Positions 37,069 to 46,017 of a stretch of DNA of 64,000 nt are shown here, one piece after another. A program made the position numbers and the translations under genes. Numbering within the stretch: position 1 is the first letter of the stretch; each line of letters opens with the position of its first letter. The DNA is taken from assembly GCF_002002885.1 (NCBI RefSeq), contig NZ_CP019510.1:4154001-4218000 (forward strand). Direction: 5' to 3'. Origin of the DNA: Janthinobacterium sp. LM6 (GTDB lineage: Bacteria; Pseudomonadota; Gammaproteobacteria; Burkholderiales; Burkholderiaceae_D). The notes beneath the pieces are model-generated. The model was not told where the DNA came from and made no database searches. It worked only from the letters and a program-made list of their open reading frames with translations.

Positions 37069-37191
37069 CCACTAGGCCGATACGTCAACCCGCCAGGCCG
37101 CACCGCCTAACAGGTTGACGGTATAGATTCAGCAATCGAAAGCAAGCACGCTTCACCCATTGCGCTACGGCGTACAACCAAGGGGTGTATC

Positions 37192-37395
37192 GTGTCACAG
37201 CAAGTTATCAGAATTGCCGATCTGGCGACCACCAAGGGCAAGCCAGGTAAATTACCTGTCAGCCCTGCCACCGTCTGGCGCTGGGTCAGGGAAGGTAGCT
37301 TTCCCAAGCCTTTCAAACTGAGCGCCTCTGTCACCGTCTGGGATCTAGCCCAAGTTGAGGCATTCATCGCCAAACGCGCTGGCGGTGCGTCATGA
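37192..37395 (+). CDS. AlpA-family DNA-binding regulator
   Basis: A 67-residue helix-turn-helix protein with a GTG start. The pattern VIRIADLATTKGK, LPVSPATVWRWVREGSFPKPFKL, VTVWDLAQVEAFIA is the AlpA/MerR-like fold used by phage satellites to control excision or late genes. Its stop overlaps the next ATG. Confidence 0.85.
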   Translation: MSQQVIRIADLATTKGKPGKLPVSPATVWRWVREGSFPKPFKLSASVTVWDLAQVEAFIAKRAGGAS

Positions 37396-38078
37396 GCACT
37401 ACCACCGACCAGGCCGGTGCCGGCCGCGCATCTGCTGGCGCACTCGTTCATATTCACCAGGGCAAGCCTGTAACCGACTCGCTGATCATTGCTGGCGAAT
37501 TCAAGCGACGCCATGACAATGTCCTGCAATCGCTCGATGCCCTGATTGCCGATGGCACGATAGGATGCCTAGAATTCAAGGAGTCCTCCTACCTGAGCGG
37601 GCAAAACAAGGCGCAGCGCAAGATTGAGCTGACCGAGCGCGGCGCCCTGGTGGCCATGCCATTTATCGGCGGCAGGAACTCCCGACTTGGACAGGTGCGC
37701 CTGGTCGACGCGTTCATGGCGCTGCGCGATGAACTGACCGGGCGCCAACAAGCTGACTGGTCGAGCTCGCGCAAGAAAGTGTCGACCAGCTTTCAGGATA
37801 TGTGCGATGCACTGTATGAAGTCCGTGCTGATGCCGGCAAGGCCACCGCCGCGCACCACTATGCTGCCGAAGCCAAGCTGGTCAACTGGGTGCTGTTCGG
37901 CCGTTTTGAAGCCGTCGACCGCGATGAACTGCTGCAGGCCGACTTGGCGCTGATGGAGCGAGTCGAAGCCCGCAACGCCATGTGGATCTCTCGCGGCCGC
38001 ACATACGACCAGCGCAAAGCGGCATTGCCCGGTTTCCTCGCATCCGTCCGCACCAAGCCCGCCAGGATCGCCCAATGA
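37392..38078 (+). CDS. Rha-family phage regulatory protein
   Basis: A 228-residue protein. Residues 30-110 match the pRha domain: VTDSLIIAGEFKRRHDNVLQSL, then the KAQRKIELTERGALVAMPFIGG segment. Rha proteins are phage proteins linked to growth in IHF-deficient hosts and act as regulators. The C-terminal third (KVSTSFQDMCDAL ... AAEAKLVNWVLFG) is a second helical domain often found with Rha or KilA-like proteins. It is coupled to the AlpA-like gene by ATGA overlap. Confidence 0.8.
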   Translation: MSTTTDQAGAGRASAGALVHIHQGKPVTDSLIIAGEFKRRHDNVLQSLDALIADGTIGCLEFKESSYLSGQNKAQRKIELTERGALVAMPFIGGRNSRLGQVRLVDAFMALRDELTGRQQADWSSSRKKVSTSFQDMCDALYEVRADAGKATAAHHYAAEAKLVNWVLFGRFEAVDRDELLQADLALMERVEARNAMWISRGRTYDQRKAALPGFLASVRTKPARIAQ

Positions 38079-38125
38079 CCGCCCATACCGCACGCCACTA
38101 CCGGAAATGTGTCGGTACAAAAAGC

Positions 38126-38389
38126 TTGACGGCCCGCTTGTTGTCGGTCTATCCTGAAAACGTCGCAAAAAAAGAAGCGACCGGGTTTGACAGCCCGATC
38201 AGACAAAGGCGGACATCCGCCACCCGGCGGTATTTTTTCGTCCGTACCATTACGTCTCCTATGAGCGGCAATGGTGGGGAGGCTTCGGCCTGCCGGTTTC
38301 CTTTGTCACCGGTCTGTCAACCCCGCCATTTGCTGCTCACCCCGTTTGACAGCGGGTTGCGCGGTTCTACAACCGACAAGGAGGCAATC
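38126..38389 (+). ncRNA. P4-immunity-like (C4/cI antisense RNA type) leader region
   Basis: A promoter TTGACG-18 bp-TATCCT (38126-38155) is followed by about 230 nt that code for nothing credible but match what I know of P4-like satellites, where spurious Icd/Ash-like ORFs are annotated. Visible pieces are the GTTTGACAGCCCG element (about 38184), the GGCGGACATCCGCC hairpin next to ACCCGGCGG (38210-38233), and GTTTGACAGCGGG (38344). In P4 a small RNA (CI; C4 in P1/P7) processed from this leader pairs with flanking target sites and ends transcription, giving immunity. No covariance search was possible. Confidence 0.5.
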
Positions 38390-38671
38390 ATGCCAGGCAC
38401 CGCCACACCCCTACATTCCCCACTACCCTCGATCACCGGCACGCTGTCCGTGGATCAGCTTTTCCAGACCGCGTTTTACAACGGTCGCACGCCGCGCAGC
38501 GTGGAATACAAGGCCGGCGCACGCATGGCGCTCGAGCACCGCATCGAACATAAAGACCTCGATATGCCGTACCAGGCCGGCACTGCCGCCGCCGATGCCT
38601 TCTTTGCCGGCATTGAAGAGGGCAAAACCATCTGGCGCACTGCTATTGCCAAGATCGGCGGTGCAGCATGA
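38390..38671 (+). CDS. Small satellite protein, 93 aa
   Basis: ATG 38390 has a strong AAGGAGG site. The second half (RTPRSVEYKAGARMALEHRI ... AGTAAADAFFAGIEEGKTIWR) is a helical pattern seen in short phage proteins. A longer frame to the left covers the immunity leader and is not believed. It is the first gene after the leader and is coupled to the next by ATGA overlap. Confidence 0.65.
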   Translation: MPGTATPLHSPLPSITGTLSVDQLFQTAFYNGRTPRSVEYKAGARMALEHRIEHKDLDMPYQAGTAAADAFFAGIEEGKTIWRTAIAKIGGAA

Positions 38672-38907
38672 AAACGAGCACTCGTAGCCAAATTGATGCT
38701 GCCATCGTGCTGGATGCGCCCTTTGTTGATATCCATATCGCATACGCCGCCGCTCCCGAGCATGCCCACATGCGTGCGCGCCAGTTGGCCGCGCTTCTCC
38801 GGGCGATGCAGCCAGAAGAAGGCCCTGACGATCTGCTTTGGCTGGCACAGCAAATGGCCGATGAAGTCGCAGGCACGTTGGCTGGCATTGAAGGCGGTGC
38901 GCCATGA
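38668..38907 (+). CDS. Small satellite protein, 79 aa
   Basis: A 79-residue helical protein, translationally coupled at both ends (ATGA overlaps). No family recognised. Part of a run of short genes (38390-39439) leading to the replication protein. Confidence 0.6.
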   Translation: MKTSTRSQIDAAIVLDAPFVDIHIAYAAAPEHAHMRARQLAALLRAMQPEEGPDDLLWLAQQMADEVAGTLAGIEGGAP

Positions 38908-39257
38908 GCACCCGTCACACACCTGCACCGGCCAAGCTGCCAAAGGCCGCCGCCTTTCATGTGCCCTTCTCGCACTTGGACCACCGCCTGAAGGATGATC
39001 AGGATGCGCAATTCGCCGCCATCACCATGGATATCGCCCGTGGCATCGGCGTGTGCCTTGAAATTGCCAGCAATAGCGATCTGGCCAGGGAAATGAACGC
39101 TGACGCCGATCCGGCCGACGAAGACTTGCCTGTGCTTGGCCCGGTAGATACCTACATTCTTACGCGCTTTGCCATCTCGGCAGCGAGATTGCTGGCCGAC
39201 CAGGCTGAGGACCGTATCACATGGATGAACGAATACTGCGTAAAGGAGGCGAAATGA
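38904..39257 (+). CDS. Small satellite protein, 117 aa
   Basis: A 117-residue protein with a Pro/Ala-rich start and two helices (DAQFAAITMDIARGIGVCLEIA and YILTRFAISAARLLADQAE). It overlaps both neighbours by four bases. No family recognised. Confidence 0.6.
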   Translation: MSTRHTPAPAKLPKAAAFHVPFSHLDHRLKDDQDAQFAAITMDIARGIGVCLEIASNSDLAREMNADADPADEDLPVLGPVDTYILTRFAISAARLLADQAEDRITWMNEYCVKEAK

Positions 39258-39439
39258 TGGCCACCACACCACACAAGCCCTGGGGCGTCACCTTTGCTGG
39301 CGCCACCATCGCTTTCTCCACACGCGCCGAAGCCAAGCGCTTCATTCGCACCAATCACCAGGACGTGGCGGACCGCCGCGGCGGCACCTTCAAGGCCGTC
39401 ATCGTCCGCATTCCTGTGCCGAAGGAGGCTATCCATTGA
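39254..39439 (+). CDS. Small satellite protein, 61 aa
   Basis: A 61-residue protein. Two ATG codons stand in tandem at 39254 and 39257 behind AAGGAGG; the first overlaps the previous stop. The order strand-strand-helix-strand (WGVTFAGATIAFSTRAEAKRFI ... TFKAVIVRIP) suggests a tiny alpha/beta fold. No function known. Confidence 0.55.
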   Translation: MMATTPHKPWGVTFAGATIAFSTRAEAKRFIRTNHQDVADRRGGTFKAVIVRIPVPKEAIH

Positions 39440-41622
39440 ACGCTTCGCTTTCAAACATCGAGGCACAGTTTGCCATCGCCATGGCCGGCTACGACCTGGC
39501 CCCACCCGATATCGTCGCCGATGGCCTGCGCCACCGCTTCGATGCGCCAGATGACAAGAAGGGCCGGAAGTCGGCCTGGTACATCCTGCACAGCGACGGC
39601 GTGCCGGCCGGCGCCTTCGGCAACTGGAAAACCGACCTGTCCGAAAAGTGGTGCGGCAAGTCCGACCAGGTGCTGACGCCGGCCGAGCGCGCCGAGTACC
39701 GCGCGCGCATCGACAAGGCCAGGCAGGAAGCCGAGTTCACGCGCCTGCAGCTGGAAGGCGAAGCAGCGACCGTGTGCATGCGCATACTGGCCGGCGCGCG
39801 CGATGCCACCGACGACAATCCGTACTGCGTCCGCAAGGGCATCAAGCCGTATGGCCTGAAAGAGTTCAAGGACAAGCGCACCCTGATCGTGCCAATACGC
39901 GACGCCACCGGCGCCATCACCAGCGTGCAATTCATCTACGAGGATGGCAGCAAGCTCCTCAAGTCGAACGGCAAGGTCAAGGGCTGCTACTACAGCTTTG
40001 GCGGCAAGCCTGCCGATACGCTGCTGGTCTGTGAAGGCTTTGCCACCGGCGCCAGCCTGTATGCCGTGACCGGCTACCCGGTGGCCGTGGCTTTCAATGC
40101 TGGCAACCTGGAGCCGGTGGCCAGGGTGCTACGCGGTAAGCTGCCGGGCGTCCGGATCATCGTGTGCGCCGATGACGACAGGTTCAAGGAGAGCGGCAAT
40201 ACCGGCCTGCTAAAGGCGAAGGCTGCGGCCGCTGCTGTTGGCGGCTTCCTGGCGGTGCCTGTGTTCCAGTCTGACGATGGACAGCCTACCGACTTCAACG
40301 ACCTGCATGCCCGCGAGGGAAGTCAGGCTGTCATGGCGGCAATCAGCGCGGCCGCGCCGCACGACGGTAGCCATGCTGCGCCTGTTGCGCTGGCGTCGCC
40401 GGCAGCTGGGCCAGTTACGAGCTTGACCAACGATCGCTCGATGATCCCGGTGACCGACACGCGCACCGTGAAAATTCGCTGCGCCACCGATATCAAGCCG
40501 CTACCGATCACCTGGCTGTGGCCTGGCTGGGTTCCGGCCGGTAAGCTGACCATCCTTGCGGGCGCGGCTGGAACAGGCAAGACGACACTGGCACTCGGCC
40601 TGGCCTCGGTGCTGACGGCAGGCGGTACATGGCCGGATGGCAGCGCCTGCAAGCGCAAGGGTAACGTCCTGGTGTGGTCGAGCGAGGACGTGGCCGACGA
40701 TACCCTGGTGCCGCGCCTGATCGCCTCTGGCGCCGACCTGAGCCGCTGCCACTTCATTGAGGGCATCACGGAAAACGGCGAGAGCGTGCCGTTCGATCCG
40801 GCCCAGGACATTCCCGAGCTGCACCGCGCGGTGGCCGCCATCGGCGGCGTGAGCCTGCTGCTGATCGATCCTATCGTGTCCGCCGTGGCCGGCGACATGC
40901 ACCGGGCCAATGATGTGCGTCGCAGCTTGCAAGCCGTGGTGGACTTCGCCGAGGCCCACCAGTGCGCGGTGATCGGCATCACCCACTTTGCCAAGGGCGG
41001 CGCAGGCAAGGCGCCACAGGACCGGGTTATCGGATCCCAGGCATTCGGTGCCTTGGCGCGCATGGTGCTGGTGACGGCGAAGGAAGAAGACGGCGCCCGC
41101 CGCGTGCTGGCGCGCGCCAAGTCGAACATCGCTCCGGATGACGGCGGCGTGTCTTACAGCCTGGGCATGAAGACGATCAATGGCGGCATCGAAGCCACGC
41201 ACGCGGTATGGGAAGGCACCATTGACGGAACTGCACGGGAAATCCTGGGCGAGGTTGAGCACGATGAGAGCGAAGGTGGAGATGGTGGACAGCGTGACGA
41301 CCTGGAGCGCATGCTGATTGACACCCTCACCGATGCTGGCGGTCGCATGGCCACCAAAGCTTTGCAAGCCGAAATCCGGGATGCTGGACATTCATGGGAT
41401 GCGGCTAAACGCATCAAAAAATCGCTGGGAATTGAGGCGGTGAAGGCCAGCATGGGCGGTCCATGGATGTGGTGTTTACCGGGCGCAATTCCACGAAGGG
41501 AGCACGAAGGGAGTGAAGGGAGCACAGAAAAAACAGCGCCCCCTTCGCTCCCTTCGGCGCTCCCTTCCCAAAAGATTGCATCCAATGTCATACCAATTTC
41601 CTCGGTTGAGGTGACGATATGA
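39436..41622 (+). CDS. TOPRIM primase-like / RepA-type helicase replication protein
   Basis: A 728-residue fusion. A TOPRIM-type segment is present at about 185-300 (DTLLVCEGFATGASLY, then VIVCADDD). A RecA-like hexameric helicase domain starts at about 350, with Walker A GAAGTGKTTLALGLA, Walker B SLLLIDPIVSAV and the GITHFAKG sensor. The C-terminal 120 residues include a possible winged helix and a polar tail. It would prime and unwind DNA for autonomous replication of the element, like the alpha protein of P4. The TTG start at 39436 overlaps the previous stop and has GAAGGAGG upstream. An origin was not located. Confidence 0.88.
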   Translation: MNASLSNIEAQFAIAMAGYDLAPPDIVADGLRHRFDAPDDKKGRKSAWYILHSDGVPAGAFGNWKTDLSEKWCGKSDQVLTPAERAEYRARIDKARQEAEFTRLQLEGEAATVCMRILAGARDATDDNPYCVRKGIKPYGLKEFKDKRTLIVPIRDATGAITSVQFIYEDGSKLLKSNGKVKGCYYSFGGKPADTLLVCEGFATGASLYAVTGYPVAVAFNAGNLEPVARVLRGKLPGVRIIVCADDDRFKESGNTGLLKAKAAAAAVGGFLAVPVFQSDDGQPTDFNDLHAREGSQAVMAAISAAAPHDGSHAAPVALASPAAGPVTSLTNDRSMIPVTDTRTVKIRCATDIKPLPITWLWPGWVPAGKLTILAGAAGTGKTTLALGLASVLTAGGTWPDGSACKRKGNVLVWSSEDVADDTLVPRLIASGADLSRCHFIEGITENGESVPFDPAQDIPELHRAVAAIGGVSLLLIDPIVSAVAGDMHRANDVRRSLQAVVDFAEAHQCAVIGITHFAKGGAGKAPQDRVIGSQAFGALARMVLVTAKEEDGARRVLARAKSNIAPDDGGVSYSLGMKTINGGIEATHAVWEGTIDGTAREILGEVEHDESEGGDGGQRDDLERMLIDTLTDAGGRMATKALQAEIRDAGHSWDAAKRIKKSLGIEAVKASMGGPWMWCLPGAIPRREHEGSEGSTEKTAPPSLPSALPSQKIASNVIPISSVEVTI

Positions 41623-42128
41623 CCCCCGCAAGCCTGCTGGCGGAATGCCAAAAGGCAGGCGTAATTGTCGAGCTGGCAAGTGGTGCTCTCAAACTGAAAG
41701 GCCAGCCCGATGCGGTGCATTTCGCCGCAGACATGCTGCGCCCTTTCAAGGAGGATCTGGTGCGCTACCTCGATCAACCCATCGCCGAACCACTTTCCCA
41801 AGCGGTACAGCCTTGCCAGGCATCGAGCACGACGCCGCCCGACGATACCACCCGCGCACGGGCGGCACTGTTTCGTGGCCGGGGCTTGAATCAGGCGGCG
41901 GCCATGGTGCTGGCGCACCGGCTGACGGTACGCGACCAGCAGCGCGACGAACGGCGGGTATGCCTGGAGTGCGCGCACATGGCCGGCACCGCCAATGCCA
42001 GGCGCTGTGGGCAATGGCGGCATACCCGGATGAAGGGACCAGCCATGCCAGCCGACCTGGTGGATGTATTGCAGCGCTGCTGCGGCTTTGCGATCCGGGT
42101 GCTCCGGGATGGCGAAGCAGCACCATAA
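41619..42128 (+). CDS. Unknown satellite protein, 169 aa
   Basis: A 169-residue protein coupled to the replication gene by ATGA overlap. The N-terminal 50 residues (TPASLLAECQKAGVIVELASGALKL) match a short domain often found in genes next to phage primases (TubC N-terminal docking-like). The C-terminal half has a cysteine-containing VCLECAHM...RRCGQWRH segment that could bind metal. Role unknown. Confidence 0.55.
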   Translation: MTPASLLAECQKAGVIVELASGALKLKGQPDAVHFAADMLRPFKEDLVRYLDQPIAEPLSQAVQPCQASSTTPPDDTTRARAALFRGRGLNQAAAMVLAHRLTVRDQQRDERRVCLECAHMAGTANARRCGQWRHTRMKGPAMPADLVDVLQRCCGFAIRVLRDGEAAP

Positions 42129-42298
42129 CGGTGCAGCCCGCAAGCCCTGAAACGCTCCGGTAACGCCGCTGTAATGGTGACTGCGTTACTTCGCTACTGC
42201 CAAGCCAGCGGCGCGCGCGGATGCGCGGCCCTGGTACCGCGCCAGCCGTTGTATCTCACACAGCATTGCCACAAAAAATAACTACGATAGGAAAAAAC

Positions 42299-43369
42299 AT
42301 GAGCGCAACTTTATTTCGAGTTGGAGAAAGCAAGATTTGGCATTACCGGTACCAGGTGGCCGGCCAGCGCGTCCAGCGCACCACGCGCCTGACAGTCAAG
42401 AACGAAGCCGAGATTGTAGCCGCCCGGGCCTACGCCGATGCTGTTACCCGTGCGAACGGTGGAAAGCCGGTACCAACGCTGGCCGAACTGTTCGCCGAGT
42501 GGCAGCTGGTGCGCGCCCCCGTCGCCAGTGTTGCGCATCGCCGTTCGGTGGATGTGATCCGGCGCCTGCATCTTTACGACCTGGGCGATCTGCCTGTGAG
42601 CGACATCACCACACTGCACATCGAGAAAGCGCGCAACCTGCACCTGGTCGCCCACAAGCCGGCGTCCGCCAATGCCTGGTTGCGGGTAATCAAGCTGATG
42701 GTCAATTGGGCCGTCAAGCGCGAGATCCTGCTTCGGTTGCCATGGCGAGTAACCATGTTGAAGGTCCAGAAAGTCCCGCGTGCCATCTTGTCGCTCGCTT
42801 CGGCTGGCGACTGGCTCGCCCAGGTCGATGCCGCGACGGTAGACACGCCCGAAGTTGCCGTGGCCATACGGTTGCTGTTCGGCCTGGGCCTGCGCGAGAG
42901 CGAGGCTGCCACTGCACGCTGGGAGTGGATCGACTGGGAACGCAAGACCTACACGCCGGGCATCACCAAGGGGCGCGAGGCCGAGCCTTGCCCTATCCAG
43001 CCATGGCTTGTCGACTATCTGGCAGCCTTGCGCAAAGGCGAAGGCCTGATCGCGCCGCGCGCCGACGGCACGCAGCTGCAATCCGGCTATGCCCGTACGG
43101 CAATGAAAACCGCGAACGCGAAGAGCCAGATCAAGGGACTCACGCCGCACCGCCTGCGCGGCAGCTATGCGACGCTGCTGTCGGAGGCCGGCGCGAACAT
43201 CCAGACGATCCAGGCTGTCATGCGTCACAAGAGCCCCATCACGACGATGGCCTACCTCGAAAAGGATATGGATTGCGTGAAAGCTGCGCAGGAAAGGATG
43301 GCGGAGAAGATGGGTTTTGGGCGGCGAGGAAGTGAAACGGCCGCTCTGCTCCCTCCTGCGAAAAAGTAA
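42299..43369 (+). CDS. Second tyrosine recombinase
   Basis: A 356-residue integrase of a different type from the one at 34895. The N-terminal region is short and beta-rich (ATLFRVGESKIWHYRYQV). Catalytic-box residues are visible in FGLGLRESEAATARWEWID (Arg), LTPHRLRGSYATLL (H-x-x-R), MRHKSP (His) and TMAYLEKD (Tyr). All catalytic positions look intact. ATG 42299 follows ATAGGAAA. It closes the replication module. Whether it integrates its own element, resolves multimers or belongs to a nested element is unclear. Confidence 0.9.
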   Translation: MSATLFRVGESKIWHYRYQVAGQRVQRTTRLTVKNEAEIVAARAYADAVTRANGGKPVPTLAELFAEWQLVRAPVASVAHRRSVDVIRRLHLYDLGDLPVSDITTLHIEKARNLHLVAHKPASANAWLRVIKLMVNWAVKREILLRLPWRVTMLKVQKVPRAILSLASAGDWLAQVDAATVDTPEVAVAIRLLFGLGLRESEAATARWEWIDWERKTYTPGITKGREAEPCPIQPWLVDYLAALRKGEGLIAPRADGTQLQSGYARTAMKTANAKSQIKGLTPHRLRGSYATLLSEAGANIQTIQAVMRHKSPITTMAYLEKDMDCVKAAQERMAEKMGFGRRGSETAALLPPAKK

Positions 43370-43792
43370 CCACCATGTTTATCGGGAATCATCGGGGATT
43401 TTCGCGCCATTTTCACCGTTTTGGGCCATCTGGAGGCGGTTTCGGCCGTCGGCCCCACTACTGCCGGGGTGGCTATTCGGCCCAAAATAGAGCCGAAGCA
43501 ACGCCGAATACTTTTCACGTGCCTGGCCCGCAACATCAGCGGCCCCTCATAGGGGAAAATCCAGGCAGGCCAGCAAGACATGGAGCGCCCTGTAGCGGCG
43601 TTTTGCCGAAGGCGCAGCGCTATCCGCTCGATGTAAAAGACGGTATGTCGACAAACTTTTACACACCGTCCCCGGCCACACCTGGGGCGCACGGCTTGAT
43701 TCCGCTGCGCTCGACGATATTTGGCCATCGCTTAGGTTTTTTTCTTGAGGCACGACGCGGCCTTAAGTGCGCACCAAAGCCCCCCTTTGGTG
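43370..43792. other. Noncoding region after the second recombinase
   Basis: About 420 bp with no convincing ORF. It has an inverted repeat TTTTGGGCC (43419-43427) / GGCCCAAAA (43479-43487), with GC-rich sequence between that can form further hairpins. As the region follows a recombinase and precedes a change of gene type, it could hold recombination sites or an origin; neither can be shown. Confidence 0.35.
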
Positions 43793-44116
43793 ATGGCTTT
43801 GGTGAAGAACCACGACAACTTTGCCGCGTGTTGCGGCGCCGCAGGTGGCCTTGTGCGTAAAGGGGCATATCAAAAAATGCTCGATGGGCTGGCCGCGCTA
43901 TCGGTGCCTGAGCCAGCAAAGCGCCAGTTCGAAGAGCTGATACGCAAGAGCGCAGCACTGGACGGAATTTCTTCAATCGACCGGCTGGAGCGCGTGAAAT
44001 TCGCGCGCCGCCTGCTCGACCAGAAGGAAAGCCGCGCGACGATCTGCCTGCGCCTGCAGGCGAAGTATGGAATCGGTCGCTCGCAAGCCTACCTGGTCAT
44101 TGCCGAAGCCCTCTAA
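43793..44116 (+). CDS. Small HTH-like protein, 107 aa
   Basis: A 107-residue helical protein. The end (ATICLRLQAKYGIGRSQAYLVIAEAL) reads as a helix-turn-helix. The start at 43793 is the last plausible ATG before the conserved-looking part. Phage small-terminase or regulator roles are both possible; no family is recognised. A ten-pair hairpin (44119-44145) follows the stop. Confidence 0.5.
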   Translation: MALVKNHDNFAACCGAAGGLVRKGAYQKMLDGLAALSVPEPAKRQFEELIRKSAALDGISSIDRLERVKFARRLLDQKESRATICLRLQAKYGIGRSQAYLVIAEAL

Positions 44117-44118
44117 CT

Positions 44119-44145
44119 GTCCGATTTTTTCCCTGAAAATCGGAC
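44119..44145 (+). terminator. Ten-pair hairpin with internal T run
   Basis: GTCCGATTTT and AAAATCGGAC pair perfectly with a seven-base loop three bases after the preceding stop. It probably separates the replication module from the virion-protein genes. Confidence 0.55.
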
Positions 44146-44187
44146 GCAAGCGGGTTTTAATGCGTCATCGATATGAAAGGGAAATGA

Positions 44188-44583
44188 ATGAAAATCGTCT
44201 ACTTCAATCCGGAGTTGAGCGCTCGAGCGCCTGACCTTCTCGGTGTTTTCTGTCTGGACCCCAGCGGGCAATGGCTCACCTTGAAAGATATCGATGATGC
44301 GCTTGCCGGCGGCGCGGATGTGGAAATCCGCCAGGCCAGCGAAACTGAGGTTGAGCGCGCGGAAGCAGTTGCAGTGCTTTACGAAATCGAATTGCAGTTG
44401 GCACGACAAGTTGGCGGCCTGCTCGATCCAGGCGCTACGGCCACCGACAACGTTGCCGCAATGGTCGCTTCCGCCTTTACTGCGGGCATCACAGAACCAT
44501 TGTGCGAGCCGCTGCTGGCGGTGCCACCACCTGTTATCGGCGTCACACGCGCCGTCACCCCATTACATCTCAACGAGGATTAA
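44188..44583 (+). CDS. Phage-like protein, 131 aa, before ejection-protein genes
   Basis: A 131-residue acidic protein with a GGGAAATGA-type start region. The first half has short strands (MKIVYFNPEL, LTLKDIDDALAGGADVEI) and the second half is Ala-rich. No family recognised. It precedes the two large virion-like genes by four bases and appears to be in the same operon. Confidence 0.5.
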   Translation: MKIVYFNPELSARAPDLLGVFCLDPSGQWLTLKDIDDALAGGADVEIRQASETEVERAEAVAVLYEIELQLARQVGGLLDPGATATDNVAAMVASAFTAGITEPLCEPLLAVPPPVIGVTRAVTPLHLNED

Positions 44584-44586
44584 ATC

Positions 44587-46017
44587 ATGGCAGACGACAA
44601 CCTCTTCCAGCAGTACTTGCGGCCGCCAAAATCGGTCATGGAATACACAGCTGAATACGATGCTGCTGATGCACGCAAGCAAGCCTTGGGTCAAAATGCC
44701 CTGGAGTTGGCCGCTGGCCATCAGAAATACAACGACGGTGTGCAATCGCGCCAACGCGCTGACCAGTTGCGCCAGACGCTGATGGGCTTGCCACAAGGTG
44801 CCACCGACGACCAGCGCATCCAGGCCATGCGCGGGCTTGGCACGCCGGAGGCTTTCACCCAAGCCGACTCGGTCCAGAAAACGCTGGACGAGCGCCGCAA
44901 GGTAAATGCTGCCGCCGACAAGGACGATGCTGAAACTGCAGTGAAAAAGCTCGCGCAGTCGACTGCCCTGCACAATTTCCAGGCGCAGAAGCTGGCCACC
45001 GTACAAAGCCCAGCCGATGCGCTGGCCTGGGCCGAAGAAAGCCATGCGCTAGGGCTGTTCTCGCAGCCAGGCCAGTATGAACGCGGCGTCGCCGCCATCC
45101 AAGCTGCCGCGCAGGATCAAGACCCGCAGGCGTTCACGCAATGGAAGGCCCGCGCAATGCAAGGTGGTCAGTCCGTCACTGATCAGTTGAGGCAGCAACT
45201 CGATCAGCTGAAGCAAAAGGAGCAAGAGCGCCAGTTCGGTATCACCGACGGCCGCACCAAGTCAGAAGGCGCCGCAAACAGGGACACCCAGATCAAGGTA
45301 CAAAAGATGATCACGGACCGCCAAACGGCCACCGTCGAAACACCGGAAAGCATTGAGAAAATGGCACAAGGCATTGCCTCAGGGCGCCTCGCTCCTATGA
45401 GCAGCTTCGCCATGCTCAAGCCCAGCGGTAAAGCGATTATGTCCCGTGTTTTGGACATCAATCCTTCATATGATGCGGGTGACTACCTGTCGAAAAACAA
45501 AGCACTGCGCGATTTTGGAACCGGTACTCAAGGGCTCGCTGTGCAAGCTGCCAACACTGGACTGAATCACCTTGATACAATCGAAGAACTAGCAAAAGCA
45601 CAAAAAAATCGTGATGTGCGGATGTTCAACGCTGCAGCTAACCGGCTCGCGGCTGAGCTGGGGAGCGCCGCGCCCACCAGTTTGGCGGCGGCAATTACGA
45701 TGGTGGCGCCAGAAGTGTCGAAAATGGTAATCGGCGCAGCTGGCGGTCAAGAAGAACGCAAGACTTTTGCCCATAACTTTGACCCGAATGGATCCCCTGA
45801 GCAAACAATTCAAGGGCTTGCCGCCATCCGTCATTTGCTGGGCGGTAGGTTGACCGAAGCGGAACGGACATATCAGAGAACCACTGGACGCAAGGATTTC
45901 GGCGACGCCATGCTTTCGCCAGCAGCTAAAAAAGTCCTCTCATCGGCGACAAGTACACCTCGTGCAGCGCCTGCAAAGCCCGCTTTGCCCACGGGCTGGA
46001 AAGTTGAGGTGTACTGA
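44587..46017 (+). CDS. Candidate phage internal virion (DNA-ejection) protein 1
   Basis: A 476-residue, Gln/Ala-rich, mainly helical protein with coiled-coil segments (DQLRQQLDQLKQKEQERQF). The composition, length and order, directly before another large Ala/Gly-rich protein, are typical of the ejection proteins of short-tailed phages that leave the head with the DNA. There is no enzyme motif. The stop overlaps the next ATG by one base. Assignment is from composition and order, not from a motif. Confidence 0.5.
   Translation: MADDNLFQQYLRPPKSVMEYTAEYDAADARKQALGQNALELAAGHQKYNDGVQSRQRADQLRQTLMGLPQGATDDQRIQAMRGLGTPEAFTQADSVQKTLDERRKVNAAADKDDAETAVKKLAQSTALHNFQAQKLATVQSPADALAWAEESHALGLFSQPGQYERGVAAIQAAAQDQDPQAFTQWKARAMQGGQSVTDQLRQQLDQLKQKEQERQFGITDGRTKSEGAANRDTQIKVQKMITDRQTATVETPESIEKMAQGIASGRLAPMSSFAMLKPSGKAIMSRVLDINPSYDAGDYLSKNKALRDFGTGTQGLAVQAANTGLNHLDTIEELAKAQKNRDVRMFNAAANRLAAELGSAAPTSLAAAITMVAPEVSKMVIGAAGGQEERKTFAHNFDPNGSPEQTIQGLAAIRHLLGGRLTEAERTYQRTTGRKDFGDAMLSPAAKKVLSSATSTPRAAPAKPALPTGWKVEVY

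Noticed and set aside
38075-38389. Upstream extension of the ORF at 38390 as an Icd/Ash-like protein
   Set aside because: The segment has promoter and RNA-like features and non-protein composition; the strong AAGGAGG site is at 38390.
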